Assembly: GCF_003691365.1 (NCBI RefSeq)
Contig: NZ_CP033087.1
Location: 1,440,501 to 1,504,500 of the forward strand
Direction: 5' to 3'
Origin: Commensalibacter melissae
GTDB lineage: Bacteria > Pseudomonadota > Alphaproteobacteria > Acetobacterales > Acetobacteraceae
Length of the DNA stretch: 64,000 nucleotides
Below, piece after piece: positions 19,304 to 28,146 of this stretch. The notes under the pieces are model-generated. The model did no database searches, was not told the origin of the DNA, and saw only the letters and a program-made list of their open reading frames with translations. Each line of letters opens with the position of its first letter. Position 1 is the first letter of the stretch. The position numbers and the translations under genes were made by a program.

Positions 19304-19729
19304 GTGAATAAATTTTTCTCTAATAATACACGATCAGAAGAACGGCTAGGCCACATCAGCCAAGAATATACCGATTCAAGAAATTCATCCAAAGTATCCA
19401 ATCCATTTTTAAATATTCTCTGGTTCGCTTGTCATTTCTGCTTTTACTTGATCCAGCAAGTCACCGAAATTTTCGCCCCGTTATTCTTGGTTATTGGTAT
19501 CATATGGAAATTATTGCCTGCCATCACTTCTTCATTAATAGCAGTTATCTCCTCATCAGATCCTCAAACAGGTGAGCTTGTGAAACATGGAGGCAACCTG
19601 ATTCCCCATTCAATTATGATTGCAGGACATAGTTTAACTGCAGGAAAATTAATTTTCGATGGCGTTTTACTTATTATGTTAACCGCATTATGTGCAACCG
19701 TAACTGTTTATTTGGGACGTAAATTATAA
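19304..19729 (+). CDS. Small membrane protein of unknown function upstream of ftsE
   Basis: I do not recognise this 141-residue protein. It has a polar N-terminus (about 33 residues), a long hydrophobic stretch (about 36-80, likely two membrane passes) and a third hydrophobic segment near the C-terminus (about 113-136). A GTG at 19268 is in frame, but the GTG at 19304 follows AAGGA by seven bases and is preferred. It lies 34 bases before ftsE. In many alphaproteobacteria a zinc-ribbon (MJ0042-type) protein occupies this place; no CxxC motif is visible here. Confidence 0.65.
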   Translation: MNKFFSNNTRSEERLGHISQEYTDSRNSSKVSNPFLNILWFACHFCFYLIQQVTEIFAPLFLVIGIIWKLLPAITSSLIAVISSSDPQTGELVKHGGNLIPHSIMIAGHSLTAGKLIFDGVLLIMLTALCATVTVYLGRKL

Positions 19730-19763
19730 TCCATTTCCTTATCTGCCATGAAACCTTTCTGCA

Positions 19764-20435
19764 ATGATTCAACTTGACAAGGTAAGCCTTTATTACAGAC
19801 AAGACTGTCCGATTTTATCAAATGTCACACTCCATATTCCCCAAGGCAGTTTTTGCTGGTTAACAGGACCATCAGGAATTGGAAAATCAACCTTGCTCCA
19901 GATGTTCCATCTTGAAATAATGCCTAATGCTGGGCAATTACAAATTTTGGAAACAAACATACATAAAAACCGTCGTTCAACTATTTGCCACTTAAAACAA
20001 AGAATAGGCATCATTTATCAAGATTTTAAACTTATTCCCAATTTAAGCATTTATAATAACATCGCTCTACCCCTTCGACTGCAGAATACGGATGAATCCA
20101 TAGTAAGTCGTTGGACAAATCGAATTCTTCAATGGATGAATTTGCAAAATAAGGCTGAACTATACCCTCGAACCCTCTCTGGAGGGGAGCAACAACGCGT
20201 TGCAATTGCCCGAGCTGTCATTCACAGACCTGATATTTTGTTGGCTGATGAACCCACCAATGCGCTGGATGAGGAACAGGTATTACGTTTAATGGATCTT
20301 TTTTTTGATCTTAATGATTTGGGGTGCACAATCATTATCGCCACCCATAATGATAATCTCATCCATCAATTCCCTGCCCCTAGACTAAAATTAAATAATG
20401 GACAAATACGAATTGATGATGCTGTTAAAACATAA
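19764..20435 (+). CDS. ftsE: Cell division ATP-binding protein FtsE
   Basis: The 223-residue ABC ATPase has Walker A GPSGIGKST, the Q-loop (IGIIYQDFKLIPNLSI), the signature LSGGEQQRVAIARA and Walker B ILLADEPTNALD followed by the H-loop THN. The sequence DFKLI...NI is typical of FtsE. With FtsX it forms the complex that activates periplasmic murein hydrolases during division. It overlaps ftsX by 38 bases in another frame. Confidence 0.93.
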   Translation: MIQLDKVSLYYRQDCPILSNVTLHIPQGSFCWLTGPSGIGKSTLLQMFHLEIMPNAGQLQILETNIHKNRRSTICHLKQRIGIIYQDFKLIPNLSIYNNIALPLRLQNTDESIVSRWTNRILQWMNLQNKAELYPRTLSGGEQQRVAIARAVIHRPDILLADEPTNALDEEQVLRLMDLFFDLNDLGCTIIIATHNDNLIHQFPAPRLKLNNGQIRIDDAVKT

Positions 20436-21366
20436 AACCACTGATGGATTGAAAGTCAATCTGGCTTTACCCGGGCAATTTTTAATTCCCCTTGTTGCTG
20501 CAATGACCTTTTTGGCCACCCTGATGATTGCGGGAACCTATGCTGGTCAAAATCTTGCAAATCGTTGGAATACAGGGGCAGCGTCCACAATAATTCTACA
20601 AATTCCCCAAAATAACCTCCAGATTTCGTCTCAAAATACAAAACAAGAGAACTCCGACAATAATGCATCAATCCAGCAAATTATCACCCTTCTCTCGACC
20701 TCCAGGGAACTTGTCTCTTTTCACAAACTTGATGATAATGAAATAAATGAATTATTAGCTCCTTGGCTGCATGAAGATTTTGACAATCTTGCCCTTGCCA
20801 TTCCCGCAATCATCGAATTACATTTAAAAAATAATACAAAAATTTCAGGCCAGCTTGAAACTTCCTTACGCAAAATCGAACCCAATATCGTTATTGAACA
20901 AAGTAACTTCTGGAGTCAACGCTTAAATGTTCTTGCAAATAGTTTGCAAACCTGTGCATTCCTTGCTTTTCTTACCGTGATTTTTGTCGCAGCCATTGTA
21001 ATAGCCATCGCCACCCGAACTGGTTTGATACAATGTAAACAAACAATCGAAATACTTCATAATCTAGGCGCGTCAGACCACTATATATCCATACGTTTTG
21101 CACGAAGAAATGCATTTCTTTCCCTTATCGGAGGTGGCATCGGCTTAATTTTCTCAATTCCCTTATTGTTTTTTTTAACCTATCTGAGTCTGCCCTTCAG
21201 CAGTAATCCAAACTGGGAAACAGTTTATCAGGGGTGGTTTAGCATTTTAACCTTGTTACCATTCAATCTATTGATTTTAATTATCATTTTACCTTTATGC
21301 AATTATTTTATAGGCTGGATTTCAACAACACTCATTGTTTATTATTGGTTAAGACATTTGACATAA
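20398..21366 (+). CDS. ftsX: Cell division permease-like protein FtsX
   Basis: This 322-residue protein has an N-terminal membrane segment (about 27-47), a periplasmic domain (about 48-178) and three further membrane segments, the FtsX topology. The membrane-proximal motif with IEILHNLGASDHYI is the conserved coupling segment that contacts FtsE. ATG codons at 20416 and 20419 are also possible starts and would shorten the overlap with ftsE. FtsX transmits the ATPase cycle to cell-wall hydrolases. Confidence 0.92.
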   Translation: MDKYELMMLLKHKTTDGLKVNLALPGQFLIPLVAAMTFLATLMIAGTYAGQNLANRWNTGAASTIILQIPQNNLQISSQNTKQENSDNNASIQQIITLLSTSRELVSFHKLDDNEINELLAPWLHEDFDNLALAIPAIIELHLKNNTKISGQLETSLRKIEPNIVIEQSNFWSQRLNVLANSLQTCAFLAFLTVIFVAAIVIAIATRTGLIQCKQTIEILHNLGASDHYISIRFARRNAFLSLIGGGIGLIFSIPLLFFLTYLSLPFSSNPNWETVYQGWFSILTLLPFNLLILIIILPLCNYFIGWISTTLIVYYWLRHLT

Positions 21367-21367
21367 A

Positions 21368-21982
21368 ATGAAAAAAAAAATCTCTCAGAATTTTTTGATC
21401 AAGATTATTGGAATCATCATTTTTTTATGGTTAAGTGGTTTTGTTGTTTTTATATATGATTTGTTAAATTTCTCATCTATCCCCCCTTTAACGGACGGTA
21501 TCGTCGTATTGACCGGTGGAACCGGAAGAATCCATACAGCCATTAGATTTCTTGAAAAAGATTGTTCTCAATATCTGCTTATATCTGGAGTTGGCGCAAC
21601 AACAACCCTGCAAGATTTAAAGAATTCAATTACGAATTTTCCTGCAATTTCATGTCAAGACCATATTTTACTGGGACATAATGCAACGTCCACCATGGGT
21701 AATGCCATTGAAACAGCGGCATGGGTTCATTATTACCATTTGCAATCCCTGACGGTAATAACTTCAAATTATCATATGCGTCGAGCCATTCTTGAACTTA
21801 GAAACCTTCTATACGATATTCCTCTTTATCCCTTCTCGATCAACACCATCAATAAGGACAATGTTTTAAAAATATCTTCTATTCGATTATTATTTATTGA
21901 ATACAATAAACTACTTATGGCCTATATAGGATTAATTCACACGACAAAACCAAAGCATGATTTAATCAATATTAAACATTAG
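21368..21982 (+). CDS. YdcF/DUF218 family protein
   Basis: The 204-residue protein has one N-terminal membrane anchor (about 10-32), then a DUF218 domain beginning DGIVVLTGGTGRIHTAI with the NTx3NA-like motif (ATSTMGNAIETA) and the SNYHMRRA motif. Members of this family (YdcF, SanA, ElyC) are linked to envelope integrity, but no reaction is established. It begins one base after the ftsX stop and is followed by plsC; ftsE-ftsX-ydcF-plsC is a recurring alphaproteobacterial order. Confidence 0.85.
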   Translation: MKKKISQNFLIKIIGIIIFLWLSGFVVFIYDLLNFSSIPPLTDGIVVLTGGTGRIHTAIRFLEKDCSQYLLISGVGATTTLQDLKNSITNFPAISCQDHILLGHNATSTMGNAIETAAWVHYYHLQSLTVITSNYHMRRAILELRNLLYDIPLYPFSINTINKDNVLKISSIRLLFIEYNKLLMAYIGLIHTTKPKHDLINIKH

Positions 21983-21990
21983 CGGATTTC

Positions 21991-22695
21991 ATGACCTTTA
22001 TGACTTTTATTCGATCACTACTTTTCTCAATATATTTTTTTACCCTAACCCTGTTCATGGGTCTTTTTGCTTTTTATATCCGTTATTTTGCAAAAAAACA
22101 TGCCTTGGCCTATGCACAATTATGGACTGAGCTTTCAATCAAGGGTCTTACAAAAATCTGTAAAATAGAGATTGATATAAAAGGCAATGAATTCTTACCC
22201 AATGACTCATCTTTTATAATAGCGTCTCAGCATCAATCCGCCTTTGATACCCTGATATGGATGAATCTTTTACCGCGTCCTGCCTATATAATGAAAAAAG
22301 AGTTGATACATCTTCCACTTGTCGGGCCAATGCTTCTCTTATCCGGAATGATTCCCCTTGACCGTCAAGGAGGTGCAAGGGCTTTGAAAAATCTTGTCAT
22401 GAATTGTAAAAACGCTATAAAAGATCAACGACAAATTATTATCTTTCCTGAGGGTACACGTTCACAATATGGAAAAAAAGTTAAACTGCAAACCGGTGTT
22501 GCAGCTATTGCAAGTCAACTTGACCTTAAAATTGTTCCAGTTAGCACTAATTCAGGGTTACATTGGGGGCGCCACTCTTTCTTAAAAAAACCTGGAACAA
22601 TTTATATTAATTTGCATCCAGTCATTACAGACCTGTCAAATCGCAAGAAAGTGTTATTTGCCATAGAAAAAAGCTGGGATGATAATATCATGTAA
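21991..22695 (+). CDS. plsC: 1-acyl-sn-glycerol-3-phosphate acyltransferase
   Basis: This 234-residue membrane-bound enzyme makes phosphatidic acid from lysophosphatidic acid. It has an N-terminal membrane segment (about 8-30), the catalytic H-x4-D motif (His81...Asp86 in QHQSAFD), the glycerol-3-phosphate-binding FPEGTRS and a downstream VPVSTNSG segment. The gene lies nine bases after the ydcF-like gene. The next gene on this strand, the methyltransferase, begins about 1.1 kb later, beyond gloB. Confidence 0.93.
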   Translation: MTFMTFIRSLLFSIYFFTLTLFMGLFAFYIRYFAKKHALAYAQLWTELSIKGLTKICKIEIDIKGNEFLPNDSSFIIASQHQSAFDTLIWMNLLPRPAYIMKKELIHLPLVGPMLLLSGMIPLDRQGGARALKNLVMNCKNAIKDQRQIIIFPEGTRSQYGKKVKLQTGVAAIASQLDLKIVPVSTNSGLHWGRHSFLKKPGTIYINLHPVITDLSNRKKVLFAIEKSWDDNIM

Positions 22696-23019
22696 CATTT
22701 TTTATGAATTGTGGATAAGTTAGTGGATCTATTTATTGAAAATAAAATAACTTAAAAAAAAAGAACACAACGAAAAGATAATAATTTGCGCCTACAAGCC
22801 ATTCTTTACGATTCCTTTTCAATTTAACACATGCTTTGACAAAATGTGGATAATTTACCGATAATTAATAATTCTCCATAATTATTATCGCAAAATTAAA
22901 TCTTGTTAAATCATGCTTGCTTACTTAATATCCACACATTAAAAATTGAAATCATTAATTCATAAATTATCCATCATTAATTTTAGCTAAATTGATGAAA
23001 TCATTCCTTTTTAAACCTA
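22696..23019. other. Non-coding region with DnaA-box-like repeats
   Basis: This 324-base AT-rich gap between the convergent plsC and gloB has no ORF. It contains two exact copies of the DnaA-box 9-mer (as TGTGGATAA at 22710-22718 and 22845-22853), one copy with a single mismatch on the opposite strand (ATATCCACA at 22928-22936) and a weaker one (TTATCCATC at 22967-22975). By rough base-composition reasoning two exact copies in such a short stretch are not expected by chance. It may bind DnaA as a titration or regulatory site; evidence for a replication origin is weak. Confidence 0.5.
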
Positions 23020-23745
23020 TCAAAATTGATCTTTTGCCTTACGTAAGCGTGCAAACTCCTCAACGGTCAAGGCCATCAAAAAAGGATTGGTTCTCTTTTC
23101 AATTGCCAGCATGACGGGCAAGGATGGTTTATTTTCCGAACGCAATTGCTGCACTTGCTTCAAACGATTTAACAAATCTTCATTGTTTGAATCCACTGTC
23201 AGGGCAAAACGACCATTATCTTCTGTATATTCATGAGCGGCATAGACCATAATTTCATCAGGCAGGGACTTTATCCGTTTGAAACTTTGAAACATCTGTT
23301 CTGGACTACCTTCGAATAAACGACCACAACCAAGGCTAAATAGAGTATCTCCTGTAAAAATTATACCTAAATCATATGAATAATAACAAACAGATCCCAG
23401 AGTATGACCTGGCGTATTTATAACTTCAAAAAAACCGAAACCCAGGTCGATCTGTTCATGATCCTGTACATAATCCGTAGCATCCACAATACTGTTTCTT
23501 TCTTTAACAGGCGCATATATCTGACAATTAAATTTGTCTTTCAATTGGCGAATGCCCCCTGTATGATCTGAATGATGATGCGTGACAAGTACCGATTGCA
23601 AATTCAGTTTTTTATCTTTTATAGTATTAAAAACGGGAGTAAAATTACCAGGATCGACAATAGCTGCATTTCTGGTTTTTTTATCATATAATAGCCACGC
23701 ATAATTGGTTTCATAAAAAGGAATAGGCTTAATAAGAACAGACAT
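23020..23745 (-). CDS. gloB: Hydroxyacylglutathione hydrolase (glyoxalase II)
   Basis: The 241-residue metallo-beta-lactamase-fold enzyme has the HxHxDH metal motif (THHHSDHTGG, His56-His61), later metal ligands in NTPGHTLGS and FTGDTLFSLGCGRLFEG, and the AAHEYT motif. It hydrolyses S-lactoylglutathione to lactate and glutathione, completing methylglyoxal detoxification. It is divergent from the methyltransferase gene 62 bases away, a pairing also seen in other alphaproteobacteria. Confidence 0.94.
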   Translation of the reverse strand: MSVLIKPIPFYETNYAWLLYDKKTRNAAIVDPGNFTPVFNTIKDKKLNLQSVLVTHHHSDHTGGIRQLKDKFNCQIYAPVKERNSIVDATDYVQDHEQIDLGFGFFEVINTPGHTLGSVCYYSYDLGIIFTGDTLFSLGCGRLFEGSPEQMFQSFKRIKSLPDEIMVYAAHEYTEDNGRFALTVDSNNEDLLNRLKQVQQLRSENKPSLPVMLAIEKRTNPFLMALTVEEFARLRKAKDQF

Positions 23746-23807
23746 TCTCTTTCTTTATTTCAATATTTTATTCTTGTATAACAAAATGATTCTTCTGGAA
23801 ATCAATA

Positions 23808-24557
23808 ATGAATCCTAAGGCTAATTCTAGTATTATACCAAATAATACTCAACCAGGATCAGTAATCTATCTTACTGATAAGTTTCTGCACCTGTGGCCA
23901 GATCTACGAGGGCTTTCTTTACTCACCCTTGGTACTATTCCTCAAGATTTCATTCTACAATCTTCACCCCATAATCATATTCAGGGTAATCTTGCAGAGA
24001 ACCTAAATGAATTATCCAATTTAGAAAATTTTCCATCAGTAAAAACATGTTATTTTACATACAATCGTTTTCCTTTCGCAAAATGCAGTTTTGACCGAAT
24101 CATTTTTTATCCATTCTTTCCGATCGGCATCTATAACATTCATAAAACTTTAAGGTCTTGTTGGGAAATTTTAAAAGATGATGGCAAAATTTTGCTTTTA
24201 CTTCCTAATAAATTAAAATGGTGGGGAGTATTTAATTTATCTAATTTTTTTGAGTATCAAAAAAAAAGCTTTTACATTTATCAATTAAGAAAAATATTAA
24301 AAGAACATATGTTTCAACTTGTTTATTATGAAAAAATTATTTATTTTCCATCTAAAATAATGAATTCCTTTTCCCTATATGGAAATAAGCTGTTAGAATT
24401 TTTAGGTCATTTTTTCATTCCCTTTGGAGGAGAATACCATCTAATTGAAATCCGAAAAAATCTCTATGCCCCGATTACAATCTTTTCCGCTTCAAAAAAA
24501 AGAATTTTAAATCAAAAATTACCGAAACCCAACTGGAATCGCAAAAGAAAATTGTAA
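23808..24557 (+). CDS. SAM-dependent methyltransferase-like protein
   Basis: The 249-residue protein has the late motifs of class I methyltransferases (FPFAKCSFDRIIFY, then CWEILKDDGKILLLLPN), and resembles the methyltransferase-like protein commonly placed next to gloB in alphaproteobacteria. The glycine-rich SAM loop is poorly conserved (LLTLGTIPQ), so catalytic activity is doubtful. The C-terminus is strongly basic (KKRILNQKLPKPNWNRKRK). Substrate unknown. Confidence 0.65.
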   Translation: MNPKANSSIIPNNTQPGSVIYLTDKFLHLWPDLRGLSLLTLGTIPQDFILQSSPHNHIQGNLAENLNELSNLENFPSVKTCYFTYNRFPFAKCSFDRIIFYPFFPIGIYNIHKTLRSCWEILKDDGKILLLLPNKLKWWGVFNLSNFFEYQKKSFYIYQLRKILKEHMFQLVYYEKIIYFPSKIMNSFSLYGNKLLEFLGHFFIPFGGEYHLIEIRKNLYAPITIFSASKKRILNQKLPKPNWNRKRKL

Positions 24558-24592
24558 AAATAACAAACGACCATCCCCTAAGGAATTCCCTG

Positions 24593-25270
24593 ATGTCTAT
24601 TTTACATTCAATCCGAACAAATATTAGTAAACCGCACAAAGCTGGATATCCTTTTCTCTGCATCTCTGCTTTGATAAGTTTTATTGGCTATCGCATTCAT
24701 GCTCGGATCGGACATTTAATTGGTCTTATAGGAAGCTTATTTTTTGGGTTTTGCTGGTATTTTTTTCGTAATCCCAAGCGAATTGTCCCCCATAAAAATG
24801 ATATTCTTGTTTCCCCAGCAGATGGAACCGTTTCAGCCATAAACTATATTCCCCCTCCTGTTGATTTAGGTTTGGATGACAAACCGGTCTGGCGCATTTC
24901 TATTTTTCTTTCCATTTTCAACGTCCACTTACAACGCATCCCTGTCGCTGGAAAAATTACCGCACGATCATATATCAAGGGAAAATTTTTTAACGCTTCA
25001 CTGGATAAAGCATCAGAACATAATGAACGCAACGCAATTTGCATAACTTTACTAGATGGAAAAAAGGTGGTTGTTGTTCAGATTGCCGGATTGATTGCCA
25101 GAAGAATTGTATGTAATGCCGATATAAATCAACAATTTAATATGGGTGATATTTATGGGTTGATCCGATTTGGCTCCAGAGTGGATCTTTACCTGCCCGA
25201 TGGGTGTCAACCCTGTGTTGAGGTTGGGCAAACCATGATCGGCGGCGAAACGATTGTTGCAAAATTATAA
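24593..25270 (+). CDS. psd: Phosphatidylserine decarboxylase
   Basis: This 225-residue protein is a short-type Psd proenzyme. It has an N-terminal hydrophobic segment (about 19-58), LVSPADGTV, NVHLQRIPVAG and the autocleavage motif FGSRVD (Gly194-Ser195), where cleavage generates the pyruvoyl prosthetic group on the alpha chain. It converts phosphatidylserine to phosphatidylethanolamine at the inner membrane. The next gene, pssA, makes its substrate and overlaps or abuts the stop. Confidence 0.95.
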   Translation: MSILHSIRTNISKPHKAGYPFLCISALISFIGYRIHARIGHLIGLIGSLFFGFCWYFFRNPKRIVPHKNDILVSPADGTVSAINYIPPPVDLGLDDKPVWRISIFLSIFNVHLQRIPVAGKITARSYIKGKFFNASLDKASEHNERNAICITLLDGKKVVVVQIAGLIARRIVCNADINQQFNMGDIYGLIRFGSRVDLYLPDGCQPCVEVGQTMIGGETIVAKL

Positions 25271-26123
25271 ACGCTCTTTTAACCCAGAACATAAATTAAT
25301 GTTACGACAAAAAATTCGTCCCCGTGTCAAGGGAATTTCCTTTAATCGAATTATTCCAAACTTATTGACAATTCTTGGATTGTGTGCCGGTCTGATCAGT
25401 ATTCGCAGTGCAATTCATGGAAGGTTCAATGAGGCTGTTATCGCCATATTAATTGCTGCCTGTTTTGACGGGTTGGATGGGCGAATTGCCCGTTTATTAC
25501 GTGGTACAAGTCGATTTGGTGCAGAATTGGACAGCCTTGTCGATTTTTTGTCCTTCGGGGTTGCTCCAAGTCTTGTCTTATACTTATGGTCCCTTAAAAA
25601 TGGAGGGGATTATTCTTTTATTCCCTGTGCAATATTTACGGTATGCATGGCTTTACGTCTGGCACGGTTTAATGCCGCACTTGATGATAACAAACCTCAA
25701 TATGCCAGCAATTTTTTTACGGGTGTCCCTGCCCCGGCAGGTGCTGGAATAGTTTTATTTCCTGTTTTTCTTGGCTTGGAAAGCAAGCATTATCAAATTG
25801 ATTTTCTTAATTCCATCGCCCATTCCGAAATCCTGACAATTACAATTTTAGTCATAACATCTTTTTTGCTGATTTCTACCTTACCGATCTGGTCATTCAA
25901 AAATTTTAAAATTCCCACACCTTACGTCATGCCTATATTTTTAAGCACCTGCATCTTCGCAACTATTCTGGTAGCAGATCCTTGGGGAACCTTGGCTTTA
26001 AGCGGGATTTTATATCTGAGTCTAATTCCATTGAGTTATCGCAGTTACCATCGTCTAAAAGCTGATGCCCAGACAATTCTTGTGAAGACGAAAAAGGGGG
26101 AGGACTTTTTGAATAAAAATTAG
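25254..26123 (+). CDS. pssA: CDP-diacylglycerol-serine O-phosphatidyltransferase
   Basis: The complete CDP-alcohol phosphotransferase motif is present: Asp72, Asp75-Gly76, Ala79-Arg80, Gly89, Asp93 and Asp97 in 289 residues, with about eight hydrophobic segments. It makes phosphatidylserine from CDP-diacylglycerol and serine. The TTG at 25254 overlaps psd; an ATG at 25299 would give a protein 15 residues shorter, and neither has a strong ribosome-binding site. Its 3' end overlaps the last 161 bases of the convergent Fe-S subunit gene. Confidence 0.92.
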   Translation: MLQNYKRSFNPEHKLMLRQKIRPRVKGISFNRIIPNLLTILGLCAGLISIRSAIHGRFNEAVIAILIAACFDGLDGRIARLLRGTSRFGAELDSLVDFLSFGVAPSLVLYLWSLKNGGDYSFIPCAIFTVCMALRLARFNAALDDNKPQYASNFFTGVPAPAGAGIVLFPVFLGLESKHYQIDFLNSIAHSEILTITILVITSFLLISTLPIWSFKNFKIPTPYVMPIFLSTCIFATILVADPWGTLALSGILYLSLIPLSYRSYHRLKADAQTILVKTKKGEDFLNKN

Positions 26124-26589
26124 AAGACGTATTCCGTTTCAATTTCATTAAACAATCCATAATTGTGGAAGGTAAAGGCGGACATCCTTCAATTTGCAAA
26201 ATACATTCCTCGTCACCAACATTTTCACCCAAGATCGCATAATTACTTGCAAAAATATGTCGGTTAATTGCACATGATCCAATTGTTACAATCGCTTTTG
26301 ATTTAGAAATCAATTTCCAGCTTTTTTCAATATAAGGAAGCATAGCACGAGTAATCAGCCCTGATATTAACAACAAGTCTGCATCAGCAGGATGTCCAAC
26401 AAATTTTATCCCCGTATCTTTTATATCATATGCGGTCCCGTTTAAGGCCTGCAGTTCAAACGTGCATCCATTACAGTCTCCGCATCCAATATGAAATACA
26501 TGTATATCCTGTTTTTTTTGACCGGCAAATTTTTGAACAGGTTTTATTTTTCCAGTTAATGAATCGATTAACGATTTAATAAAAACCAC
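25963..26589 (-). CDS. Fe-S (NuoB/HyfI-like) subunit of a hydrogenase-4-related complex
   Basis: This 208-residue protein matches the small electron-transfer subunit of complex I and group 4 hydrogenases. Cys39 and Cys42 (GDCNGCTFELQALNG), Cys106 (TIGSCA) and Cys136 (EGCPPLP) can ligate one [4Fe-4S] cluster. The first 150 residues cover the family domain; a polar tail of about 50 residues follows, encoded largely antisense to the pssA 3' end. The GTG start at 26589 follows AAGGA by six bases. It is the last gene of the six-gene membrane complex cluster and should dock on the large subunit in the cytoplasm. Confidence 0.85.
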   Translation of the reverse strand: MVFIKSLIDSLTGKIKPVQKFAGQKKQDIHVFHIGCGDCNGCTFELQALNGTAYDIKDTGIKFVGHPADADLLLISGLITRAMLPYIEKSWKLISKSKAIVTIGSCAINRHIFASNYAILGENVGDEECILQIEGCPPLPSTIMDCLMKLKRNTSSNFYSKSPPPFSSSQELSGHQLLDDGNCDNSMELDSDIKSRLKPRFPKDLLPE

Positions 26590-26600
26590 TAGTTTTCCTT

Positions 26601-28133
26601 TTATAGATCTACGCCTGTTACCAAATGACCAAATGACGCCTTTATCAATACATGATTATCAAAATGTTCATTTTTTAATACATCTTGCAAGACATAGGCC
26701 TGATTGGCACCAGGATCACGTATAAATACGTCTTTTATAACCCCCGCTTCTAGTCTCACATAATACCATAAATCCCCTTGTACCCCTTCACAAACACCAA
26801 CCCCTTCCCCATTTAATTTTTCAATAATAATTTCTTGAGAGGATTTGAACGCTTCCTCATTATTTTCTTCCCTTAGAAGTATATCAATTATATTTAACGA
26901 TGTTTTTATCTCAACAAACCATGCCTGCATACGTGCATCAACATCCCCTTTTGTAAAATTCGGAGGTGGCAGCCATTCCAATCGGTATTCAGACATATAC
27001 CGACGCAAATCCACATCCCGTCCGGAAGCCCGCCCAACAATTCCACCTATATTGAAATCAATCGCTTTTTTTAGAGATAAAATTCCCATATTTTGAAGAT
27101 AGTCACCCAGGCCAGGCAAGGTTATAGCCAAATTAAATGCCTGATCAATCAAATATTTAATTTTTTTAGGAAAATGTCTTTTTTTATCATTTTCTTGCCC
27201 TAAAAAAACAGCACCAGGAAAAACACAATCCATTAACCAGCGATGCCCAAAATAATGTATATTCCAACGCATAAGGAGTTCACGCGCCAGATCACACCGG
27301 CTGGCAACCAACTCTACTTCTAACACGCGAAATAAACGTGTTAAATAAAGCAGATAGGCTGCAATTCTGGATAATTCAGAATATAAGATACGTTTTCTCA
27401 AAACAGGCAAGGAAGGGACAAAATTTGCAATATCTTCAATCGCATGAGAAAAGGCAATCTGATGCGCAACGGAATCAAGTGCGTTAATACGGCTTATTAA
27501 AGGTAATATTTCCAAACTATTTCTATTATACAGATTGGATAGAATTCCTCTATGCGTATATCCGTACACTGATTCAGCTCGGATAATCCGCTCACCCATA
27601 TTAAGAAAACGCCACAGCACAGGCAATTTTTCTGTCGCATTGGAGGGATCAATAACCGTTATCTCCCCTCCATTATTCAGTAAATGAGAGACAGATGGAT
27701 TTTCTTGTCTTTCTGGAGGCCATAAGACAGGCCCTGGTTTTTCTGACAATGGCCAGCAATTATTCCATAAACCCCGATCCAACCACGGGCGTAAATCAAC
27801 AGCATTCATTGCTTCCTTACCCCATAACTCCCAGATCATTCTTTCATATATAATGGCAGCGGGTCTTACAGAAGACAAGGCCAGATAACGGTTCATTGAT
27901 GCGGAAATACGAACGCCAATGGGCTTGTATCCATTCTCAAGAAATAAGACAAAAACAGTATCCTCCTTACACCACATTGTTAGGAACATAAGCCGATCAG
28001 TTTTTAATGCCGCAAGCATCTCCGCCCATTCTTGTTCATCAAGAGAAACGAAAAACCTACTATCTGTTTGATGGCTTTTAAGACAATCTATTAATTTTAG
28101 GGAACGCTGAACAAATGTTTTTTTTTCAACCAT
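26601..28133 (-). CDS. Large subunit (NuoC-NuoD/HyfG-like) without nickel ligands
   Basis: The 510-residue protein fuses a NuoC-like N-terminal domain (about 1-120) to a NuoD/hydrogenase large-subunit domain, the HycE/HyfG architecture. In group 4 hydrogenases two CxxC pairs hold the NiFe centre. Here the first pair reads RINALDSVAH, with Asn217 and Asp220 instead of cysteines, and the C-terminal DPCxxC reads DPGANQ, with Gly475 and Gln478. It therefore cannot hold a canonical NiFe site. No C-terminal protease-cleavage pattern is seen. It most resembles the 'Ehr' (energy-converting-hydrogenase-related) complexes described for bacteria and archaea. Function is unknown; electron transfer coupled to ion movement is the family theme. 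Confidence 0.83.
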   Translation of the reverse strand: MVEKKTFVQRSLKLIDCLKSHQTDSRFFVSLDEQEWAEMLAALKTDRLMFLTMWCKEDTVFVLFLENGYKPIGVRISASMNRYLALSSVRPAAIIYERMIWELWGKEAMNAVDLRPWLDRGLWNNCWPLSEKPGPVLWPPERQENPSVSHLLNNGGEITVIDPSNATEKLPVLWRFLNMGERIIRAESVYGYTHRGILSNLYNRNSLEILPLISRINALDSVAHQIAFSHAIEDIANFVPSLPVLRKRILYSELSRIAAYLLYLTRLFRVLEVELVASRCDLARELLMRWNIHYFGHRWLMDCVFPGAVFLGQENDKKRHFPKKIKYLIDQAFNLAITLPGLGDYLQNMGILSLKKAIDFNIGGIVGRASGRDVDLRRYMSEYRLEWLPPPNFTKGDVDARMQAWFVEIKTSLNIIDILLREENNEEAFKSSQEIIIEKLNGEGVGVCEGVQGDLWYYVRLEAGVIKDVFIRDPGANQAYVLQDVLKNEHFDNHVLIKASFGHLVTGVDL

Positions 28134-28146
28134 TTTTCAGAAACAA

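Noticed and set aside
22696-23019. Chromosomal replication origin
   Set aside because: DnaA boxes are present but flanking genes, strand orientation and lack of a typical unwinding/repeat structure do not support a firm call.
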